This document shows positions 57,020 to 64,000 of a stretch of DNA of 64,000 nucleotides, piece after piece; position 1 is the first letter of the stretch, and the number at the start of each line of letters is the position of its first letter. The stretch is taken from the NCBI GenBank assembly GCA_964017065.1, contig OZ024788.1, forward strand, positions 12,728,845 through 12,792,844. The letters run 5' to 3'. The stretch is from Haliclona indistincta (taxonomy: Eukaryota; Porifera; Demospongiae; Haplosclerida; Chalinidae). The translations under genes and the position numbers were made by a program. The notes below the pieces were generated by a model, which made no database searches, was not told where the DNA came from, and was given only the letters and a program-made list of their open reading frames with translations.

Positions 57020-58087
57020 GAACGAATTTCACGAACCCTCGGCGTTTGAGCACCGTTGCAAACATTGTAGAGTTAGCTCCTTAGTTATGGTTTGCAGAAG
57101 GAGCTTTGCAGCTAAAGCCAACCTGTTTGCTATTGAAACTGCACTACTAACCAGAAGACAGCAAAGTGCTGACCACAACCGAGACAAGGTGTGTCAAGTG
57201 GGCGTGACCGTGAACACTGAGTAGGTAGCCATTGCTCTTGGCTTTGATAGGCTTTTTCTTGAGATGTCTAAGCACCCCCAGAGCTGTCCTGCTGTTTAGA
57301 TGGAATCTACAAGTACCTAGGTAGTCAACTATGGGCGCGTTTGTTGTCAGAGAAGTCTAAGATGGCCGTCAGGTCATGCATGGTGAGCCAGCCATACATA
57401 ACTCGAGAACGAAAGCAGTTTAGCAAAATCCACGAGTCATATTGCAAGCCATTGTCATGCTAAGCCTGTTTATACCTTCACCGAGTTTCAGAAGTGAGCG
57501 ATGGTCTCTGCAGCTCGATGGACAGAACGAACGAATGAATGAACGAACGAATGAACAGATTTCACGAAACCCTCAGCGTGTTGCACATTGTAGAGTTAGC
57601 TCCTTGGTTATGGTTTGCAGAAGGAGCTTTGCAGCTCAAGCCAGCCTGCTTGCTATTGAAACTGCACTGCCTACCAGAAGACAGCAAAGTGCTGACCACA
57701 ACCGAGACGAGGTGTGTCAAGTGGGCGTGACAATGAACACTGAGTAGGTAGCCATTGCTCTTGGCTTTGATAGGCTTTTTCTTGAGATGTCTACGCACCC
57801 CCAGAGCTGTCCTGCAGTTTAGATGGAATCTACAAGTACCTAGGTAGTCAACTATGGGCGGTTTTGTCGTCAGAGAGGTCAAAGACGGCCATCAAGGTGA
57901 GCCAGCCTAACTCGAGAACGAAAGCACTTTAGCAAAATCCACGAGTCAAATTGCAAGCCATTGTCGTGCTAAGCCTGTTCATACCTTTACCGAGTTTCAG
58001 AAGTGAGCGATGGTCTCTGCAGCTCATTGGACAGACAGAATGAATGACAAACCAAGTACCGTAACCCTCGCGCATGCGCCGAGGGTT
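57020..58087 (+). mobile_element. R1-family element, two repeat units ending in a GC-rich hairpin
   Basis: 1068 bases made of two ~500-bp R1 units ending in ACCCTCGCGCATGCGCCGAG then GGTT, a stem-loop. AAT flanks both sides (57017-57019, 58088-58090). The precise fit into the DUF3504 frame shows it is a discrete mobile unit. No coding domain; the superfamily is unknown. Confidence 0.8.
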
Positions 58088-58486
58088 AATAAGACGGTAT
58101 TGAGCAATGACTTTGGTGAATGGTCACCTAAGATTCCCTTACTCCAGAGCATCTCTTCCTCTTCTGGCGTCAGTGGTTCTGCCTTTCTTCTCTTGCTACG
58201 CACACCCTCCCTTCTCAGTCGCTTCATTTCTGAGTTCAAGATTACTCTACACTCAGAGAACTCCTTGTCTTTAAAAAAGTCGACTTCAGGCTTGCCGTTT
58301 TGTCTCAAGTAACGCAGAATACCACAAACAATATGATGCAGTGTGTTCGGAGGATATGGCAGTCCGTTGACTTTTCGTACCTCAAGAACAAATCTACAGA
58401 AAGACTGCTGTAGTTCCGCTGTAGTCATGGAGACAATATCATGCATGCTGTTGTTTCTCTCAGTTGTCCTGTCACAGCGATATCTG

Positions 58487-58850
58487 TCCTACCAGAAAAT
58501 TGTCCCATGGGACAAAATTCAGCTGACGATAATTGTCCTAGGACAAAATTGGATCGACGGTTTTTGTCCTAGCCGACACAAAATTGTCCTAGGACAAAAA
58601 ACGCCAACGAAAACTCTCCTAGGACAAAATAAGCTAACGGGAACTGTCCTAGGACCAAAATATTCCGACGAAAATTGTCCTAGGACTAAAATATTCCGGC
58701 GAAAACCGTCCTGGGACTAAATACGCCAAAGAGAACTGTCCTAGGACAAAATAAGAAGCCAACGAAAACTGTCCTAGGACAAAATGAGAAGCCAACGAAA
58801 ACTGTCCTAGGACAAATTTAAGACTGACCCAACGAAAACTGTCCTATAAT
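58487..58850. repeat. Array of TGTCCTAGGACA palindromes
   Basis: About ten to twelve units of ~33 bp, each with TGTCCTAGGACAAAAT and a variable spacer ending in AACGAAAAC. Likely subterminal binding sites of TIR element 1. Confidence 0.88.
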
Positions 58851-59131
58851 GGTGTCTATAATTATAGTTCAAATGGCGGGGTAAGTTATGAAGGAATTAA
58901 GATTTTTGTTTTCAGTGACAATTAATATGAGGATTAAAAGTTTGTGTGCTATACGTAGTAACGTTTCATCATCAATCATAAACAAGCATGCATGCAGTTT
59001 TTTATAGATATTGTTCTATAGCTCTCAATCTGCTCACTATATTCACATCTTCTTCTCTATTAAGAAGATTTCAATCTGTAGATGCACATGCATTGGCTAT
59101 AACAGAACCCACTGTACTGTCATCAGTATTA

Positions 59132-59523
59132 CAAGAAATTAAAAAGATTTCTATCGAAATCAAAAGGATGTAGTGATGAAGAAATCTACCACTGGTTCAC
59201 AATGTAAACCAACAAGGAACAAGCATAGAATGGTAACACGATTGACTTGCTAACAGACCATAGATCCCTACATCAGTGGCTGCTGTGGCCAGACTATAGC
59301 TAGTTAAGCTATTTACTGTTGACTGACACTTTGAATAGAATTCAGCTTGTGACAAAATATTGATCTTATGTACAGCCACTGATGTAGGGATCTATGGTCT
59401 GTTAGCAAGTCAATCGTGTTACCATTCTATGCTTGTTCCTTGTTGGTTTACATTGTGAACCAGTGGTAGATTTCTTCATCACTACATACTTTTGATTTCG
59501 ATAGAAATCTTTTTAATTTCTTG
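59132..59523. repeat. 392-bp palindromic MITE
   Basis: CAAGAAATTAAAAAGATTTC at the left is mirrored exactly at the right; pairing continues through GTAAACCAACAAGGAACAAG to CATCAGTGGC. The short centre is unpaired. Confidence 0.88.
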
Positions 59524-59667
59524 TTTGTGTCCTTTTTTCTTTTTAGTGAAGTGCAGTTCAATATCATGCATGTACGGAGAAGTTGTTGTTTCCACCATTA
59601 GTTTAGTATTCCTGTTGTTGATGGCTTTTCTTAAACTTGTAGCTAAAATCATTAAGTTGTACGTATC

Positions 59668-60239
59668 TAGTCTGGAGACCCGCCCCTTTCGCATTAACAG
59701 GAAAGGGTCTGGTCGCTTCAGCATACAGTACCCGTACCACAGCGCAGGGATTCTTGAGGTCCAATCAGATTGCAGAAACGCACGGCAGAATCGATGAATA
59801 ATGAATATTCATAAGCTACGAACGTTCGCCTAGAAATCACGCCGTATTGGCTGCAGTAAACGCGCTGTACACCTGTTGTGACCATGCAAATGTCACGAAC
59901 GAGCTACTGGTTGTAAGTAAGAATGCTAGAGCTTGTACGCTCGACTTTGTAACTTAGGTTGTAACTTGAACACGGTACAGAAAGTGTCTATGCTTTGCCT
60001 GCTTCCATTGGCGCTTGAATAAGATGTCATAGTTTAATTTTTAAGCTGACGGAAGGTTGCTTCTTCCGCCGATTTTGTGAGTTAGATCGATAAAGAAAAC
60101 AGCACACTGACTGCCGCCATTTTGTTACTAATTAACACGTGAAAATGTGACGTAATTTAAATTCCACTGGTACAACTGATTGGTACTGAAGCGACCAGAC
60201 CCTTTCCTGTTAATGCGAAAGGGGCGGGTCTCCAGACTA
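59668..60239. mobile_element. MULE-like TIR element with perfect 9-bp target duplication
   Basis: Ends TAGTCTGGAGACCCGCCCCT and complement, terminal repeats about 50 bases, flanked by GTACGTATC at 59659-59667 and 60240-60248. Non-coding interior. Confidence 0.9.
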
Positions 60240-60518
60240 GTACGTATCAGGTCTGCCTGGTCCCCTACGCATGCATGCATGCATGCAGTGCATACGAGCC
60301 CCGCCCACACTTGTTTGTAGACCTATACGGCGGTTATAATTATCTGGCAAGTGCAGAATGGCGATCCTACACGAGCTTACCGTTCTTCGAAGACTCCAGA
60401 CAAATGCCGGGTGTGTGTTCTCCGTGATAGTGATCCACACGGCGCAGCAATACTTTTAGCTGCTTGGTCACGTGCGCTACGCATTGCTTGGTCACGTGCG
60501 TATTGCGCAATCACAATA

Positions 60519-61884
60519 AGGCCATTCCAATGAGATTCATTGTTTCCCGTTTCCCGCCCGCACACTACCGCATCCGAAAATAGCACGTGTTAATTATCTC
60601 TCTCAACATGGCTCTCGTTAACATTTGTGTGTGGGCCGCTGATCATACCAGGAGAATCTTGTTGAATTAGACGATTTTAAGGGTAGAGGACGAGGCGCAT
60701 ACTGTATGAGAATTTTTTTTGTGAGAACAGTGAAGCCGAGACTTACATGTAGCCAGGCGTGTGATGATGATCCCCAAGCGATTTATATTGGGCAGGAAAA
60801 GAACAATCTGGACCTTGTGAGTGACGGAAACCTACCTATAATCCTCTTAGTACAATTGTTCGGTCGATTTCTGAAGTACCACGTGCACATCGATGTTGTC
60901 GTTCCGCTTGCCATCGATGAGGAGTCCGAGACGTCCGGGAGTGGTCAGTCGTTCCTTCACTCTAGTGTCCCTCTCAGTACTATGTGTATCCCCGAAAGGA
61001 ACAAAAAGGACAAGCTGTTCAATGCTATCATTGGGTTTTTGTCTGATGAGAATGTTTTTCTTGATGAATCGAGTGAAAGCAAGTCAGTTAAGCAGTTTGT
61101 GGGTGTAGCTCGAGATATTTTGTGGTATGTTGATGGTACCACCATTTGATGGTCCGCCCGACATGTTTCAAAAGCTATCGCATATTCCTCACCCAGTCCT
61201 TAGTGAGGATAATCACTACAAACCCTTTACAGAAGTTCTTGGTACAGAGACCAAAGAGGAGTGCCCGTCGTTAGAGCTGAAGGAACGAAAAAAGAAGAAA
61301 AATGCTCTGCCATTTACAGGATGTTTGCAACACGTAAAGAATGCTGGTATTGTTATACAGTGCAGCGAATGTGAAATGTGGAGATTAATCTTTTCGAAGT
61401 ATAAGTTAAAACCTGATGAAGTAAATGAAATACAGCAATATCTCGACAACTACAATTGTAGTTGTCGATCGAAATTAAGGGAACTTCTTCCTGAGAAATT
61501 TTTTCTAATGTTGAAATTCGGGACCATTCTTGTTTCGAAACCACCGAGAAGCTGTATTACTCTGCTAATACGAACCGATTTGTGTTTACTGCGGCACAGA
61601 ACAGCCATTCACAGTTGCTAATACTTATCCCCAATGTACTAGATGTAGTCACAAGCCGATAGTCAAGAAGAGAGGATGATTCTGTAAAGACTTTGTTTTG
61701 TAACAATAATTATTTTGTAAGTTTGTTTTGCTATTTTTTTGTATTAATTTTGTTTTTTTGTGCTTTGATAAAAAATAATAAAAATTATTATTACATGTAT
61801 TTTTTTGTTTGATAATTAAATATGACACCCCGCCCGCCCGCCCGCGCGTGTAATGGGAAACAATGAATCTAATTGGAATGGCCT
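60519..61884. mobile_element. TIR element carrying a decayed zinc-binding protein gene
   Basis: AGGCCATTCCAATGAGATTC at the left is matched, with one difference in these 20 bases, by the complement at the right end (about 35 bases of terminal repeat, through ATTGTTTCCC). The coding remnant at 60706-61670 fills most of it, so this may be a decayed autonomous element of a family I cannot name. Confidence 0.7.
60706..61670 (+). pseudogene. Transposon-borne zinc-binding protein, frameshifted
   Basis: The first frame (60706-61149) and the second (61127-61621) belong together across a shift near 61135; further shifts lie near 61500 and 61580. The C-terminal part shows VIQCSECEMWRLIFSKYKL, CSCRSKLRELLPEKFF and, in other frames, VYCGTEQPF and PQCTRCSHKP: paired CxxC motifs suggesting zinc binding. 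I do not recognise a transposase core; it could be an accessory protein. Followed by an A/T-rich tail with AATAAA-like signals near 61784. Confidence 0.55.
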
Positions 61885-61999
61885 AATGGCGTCTAACACT
61901 AAGCTGACAATGGATCACGATCGAGAAATCGCGGAACTTAGATTACCGTTACGCTAAAAACAAAGCCCTCAAAGGCACATGCCAGGAGAATTTCACGAC

Positions 62000-62335
62000 T
62001 GTTCGTGGATGTTTTGGTCTCGACACTGCTCGCGTAAAGGCGCTAGGCGAGTTGAAGAAAGAAAGAAGAAAGAAAGAAGAAAGAAAGAAGAAAGAAAACG
62101 AAGATGACGAAACTCGATTTTCACCGTTTCCAGGTTCGTCACTTTAGTAACAATTTCGAGCAATCTCCTTGCTACTGTAAGATGGGGCAACGCCAGAGAG
62201 CAGATCAAAGTGTCTAAAGACGTATAAAATTCAACACCAGGCGAAATATCAGCGTTTGAACGCTAATACATTGTATGTAGCCGCCATCTTGTTTTCTCGT
62301 TCATCCCTACATAGGGAGTCACTACCGTGCCTCCC
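62000..62335 (-). repeat. Dispersed repeat with (AAAG)n core
   Basis: Inverted relative of 49050-49440: shares GTAGTG.CTCCCTATGT, CGTTTGAACGCT and GATGACGAAACTC, and has GAAA repeats at 62056-62097. Confidence 0.7.
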
Positions 62336-62424
62336 TAATATTCTGCAAACAACATCAGAATGACGTCATTATTAGATTATCTACTCAAATTCAAGGAAAA
62401 TAATTAAGATAATTATAGCAAAGT

Positions 62425-62660
62425 TAGGCAGCAGCAGACGAACAAGGAATCGAAACAATAACTGAGGCAGCGTTATACCCCTCTGAACTGCCATGGAAAG
62501 TCTTTGATACAAATAATTATAGGCCAAAATTTTCTTCGCCAGTTTCATGAGAACCTCTAGAGCCAAGTTCTTTGATGAGAGATGCTGCAGCAGGGCCCAT
62601 GGCTCCAAAGGTCTCAATGACAACTGGGACAAAGTGATATTGACTGGAGAGATGTGAAAA
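62425..62660 (-). pseudogene. Retrotransposon reverse-transcriptase tail fragment
   Basis: Minus-strand frames give FVPVVIETFGAMGPAAASL and, shifted, RLSMAVQRG, which together resemble the conserved tail (VETLG...QRLS.A.QRGN) that follows the reverse transcriptase in some invertebrate non-LTR elements. Short and frameshifted. Confidence 0.5.
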
Positions 62661-63524
62661 TTTGTCCGACTTCTTCTCCTCAGCCGGTGCTGCCATAGTG
62701 AAAAGTTTTTAAATGAACCATGTTGCCTCATCAAGCATCAAACGGGGATCAAAATTCTAATTCTCAAATCACAACACAGTAATTAAACAGAGAGAGGAAA
62801 AATGACTTACAACACTCACATGACAAAATACATACTTTTGTAGTACCATCAGATCCAGAGAGAAGTTAGCTCAGTTCAGTCAGTGTACTGCGCTCGCTCG
62901 GGCAGTGTAGTGCATGCAGCCTACAAGGCTAAGCTGCGCAGGCTACTGAGCTGCATGGTCTCAGCAGGACTGAGAAACTTAGGCTACACTGCATGCAACT
63001 GAGAGGAGGAACTAGCTCTGTATCATTGTCCGCTGCACAGAAGGCTAGCTGGGCTCGAAGTTTCTGTCTTCAGTTGCCATTCTTCGGCAAATTTCAGTAC
63101 GGTTTCTGCAACGAAGCAACTAGCATGATGAGGGAGTTAGGCAGGCATTATACTGATCATAGGGCATTTCGACTCAAGTTATGTCTTTGGCAGTATCACA
63201 ATCGGTGTTTTTCTTGCTTTTAAAGGCTTGAACAGGCATGCGCGAGAGATACTCGACTAGGACTAAATCTGTCCAAGGCGGATCGTTTTCGTTCCAACCG
63301 AACATTATCCTAGGATAATTTTCGTAGGCGGACAATTTTCGGCGTGACAGCCCAATCTCTCCAAATCTTCATGCACCATTTGGTATCTTTTGGGGTGTTT
63401 TTTTCTGGTATTGCGGCTTGTTTTGCTTGTTCAATTTGTTGAGTGGTTGTAGGTGGAGCAAAAAGACAGGGAGGAGTTTCAGGTTGTAGGAACGCCTAGC
63501 AATTCGGGAGGCAGCGTCTCGTCT

Positions 63525-63660
63525 TCATTATGCCTCGGTGGGCGGAGCCACGAGGCATACAGTAGTTCGTTTGTGTATGTGTGTATCTGTTTGTCTGTCT
63601 GTCTGTCTGTCGGCAGGATTTCTCGTCGCTCGCTGAAAACTAAGCGCTGAAACGTGCAAC
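63525..63660 (+). repeat. Dispersed repeat with (TCTG)n core
   Basis: Opposite-orientation relative of 50230-50425 (GGAGCCACGAGGCATACAGT, then TG- and TCTG-rich sequence, then AAACTAAGCGCTGAAACG). Confidence 0.75.
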
Positions 63661-64000
63661 ACAACCTAAAGTCGATATTTGCTTGAAAATGAATTGTAAG
63701 GATTTTGGTTATAAGGCTCTGTTCGTGAGTTATAGCGTGATTGCTTACCTCGCGATCGCCGGCTGGCGATCTTGTTGCTGATGTAACGACAAAATTGTCT
63801 ATTACTGGCTGCCTTACAGCTAGTGAGTTCGCATTTACTTCAGAACAGCACGGCAGACTTGTATATGAAGCTGCGTTCTAGAGTTATGGCGTATAGCTTT
63901 GCTTACCTCGCGATCGATGGCCGTTGCTGGCGATCTGGAGTTCTCCGTAGACAAAACTATCCACAGTTGACTGCCTAGAAGCTGATAGAGGAAATGATCG
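63661..64000. repeat. Imperfect tandem repeat at the window end
   Basis: Two diverged units share GCTTACCTCGCGATCG and GCTGGCGATCT. No coding signal. Confidence 0.55.

Larger units (their letters stand above)
58469..63350. mobile_element. TIR element 1, 4.9 kb, with TGTCCTAGGACA array
   Basis: Ends CTGTCAC and GTGACAG, the same end motif as TIR element 3. The left side has a palindrome array (58487-58850), the right side related sites such as TATCCTAGGATA (63306-63317). It splits the DUF3504 gene and carries at least three other elements and a retrotransposon fragment. No clear target duplication. Confidence 0.65.
55268..63480 (-). pseudogene. DUF3504/Crypton-type tyrosine-recombinase gene split by three insertions
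   Basis: Four minus-strand pieces read as one protein: 63480-63351 (NTPKDTKWCMKIWRDW), 58468-58091 (FVLEVRKVNGLPYPPNTL, EEEEMLW), 57016-56781 (NFALRSGSEHRQLRF, YTEDVSKNHQGGLKGR) and 55507-55268 (FYLQALKTPKKGCWFSIKPL, ICKEAGIPGHKTN). This order matches the DUF3504 domain of KIAA1958/QRICH1/ZMYM-type proteins, which descend from Crypton tyrosine recombinases. LRSG and the KTN..HS block correspond to catalytic-core positions; the expected Arg after HS is not seen (reads HSILA). Each gap is a separate transposon. It may be a dead transposon or a dead host paralogue. Confidence 0.85.

Noticed and set aside
57020..58087. Helitron
   Set aside because: Terminal hairpin is present, but there is no CTRR end, no A|T insertion site, and a 3-base duplication is seen.

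Overview
This is a stretch of animal nuclear genome, most probably a marine sponge (demosponge-like) or another early-branching invertebrate. The reasons are a STAT gene with many small exons and introns often of about 50-350 bp, a Death-domain gene whose upstream region resembles the COR part of ROCO proteins, a dynamin-type GTPase, and a very dense, old transposon load covering all major classes. There are no bacterial-style operons, no rRNA and no convincing intact tRNA gene. The sequence is AT-rich and full of microsatellites. The species assignment is an inference; nothing in the window proves it.

Layout. 1-4.7 kb: a decayed Ty3/gypsy LTR retrotransposon with both LTRs. 5.9-10.4 kb: repeats and nested DNA transposons, including a resolvable insertion-in-insertion at 7.8-9.0 kb, an hAT-like MITE and a TTAA-flanked MITE. 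11.3-12.7 kb (minus): an apparently intact NYN-nuclease/zinc-finger gene. 14.5-24.2 kb: a giant inverted repeat (foldback) into whose right arm a DIRS/PAT-like tyrosine-recombinase retrotransposon has inserted; its split direct repeats are preserved and its 1005-codon gag-RT-RNase H ORF is open. 25.0-29.3 kb (minus): a STAT5-like gene in 13 phase-consistent exons, its introns filled with CT microsatellites. 30.5-31.1 kb: the last exon of a single-pass membrane protein with a UGA-CUA stop that could be read through. 32.4-33.8 kb (minus): a Death-domain gene with frameshifts. 35.1-48.9 kb: the 5' part of a GTPase gene whose first intron (about 10.8 kb) appears to be packed with palindromes, TIR elements and a LINE fragment. 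50.7-55.1 kb: a second decayed Ty3/gypsy element. 55.3-63.5 kb (minus): a DUF3504/Crypton-type tyrosine-recombinase gene split into four pieces by three separate TIR elements, which themselves carry other elements and gene fragments.

The host genes (NYN-CCCH, STAT, Death-domain, GTPase, membrane protein) would fit RNA control, signalling and innate immunity in an animal, but they are neighbours and not an operon. The most informative feature of the window is its transposon archaeology: many elements can be delimited exactly by matching terminal repeats and target duplications, and several are almost complete palindromes of 1.4-4.3 kb. No CRISPR array or known defence island is present.
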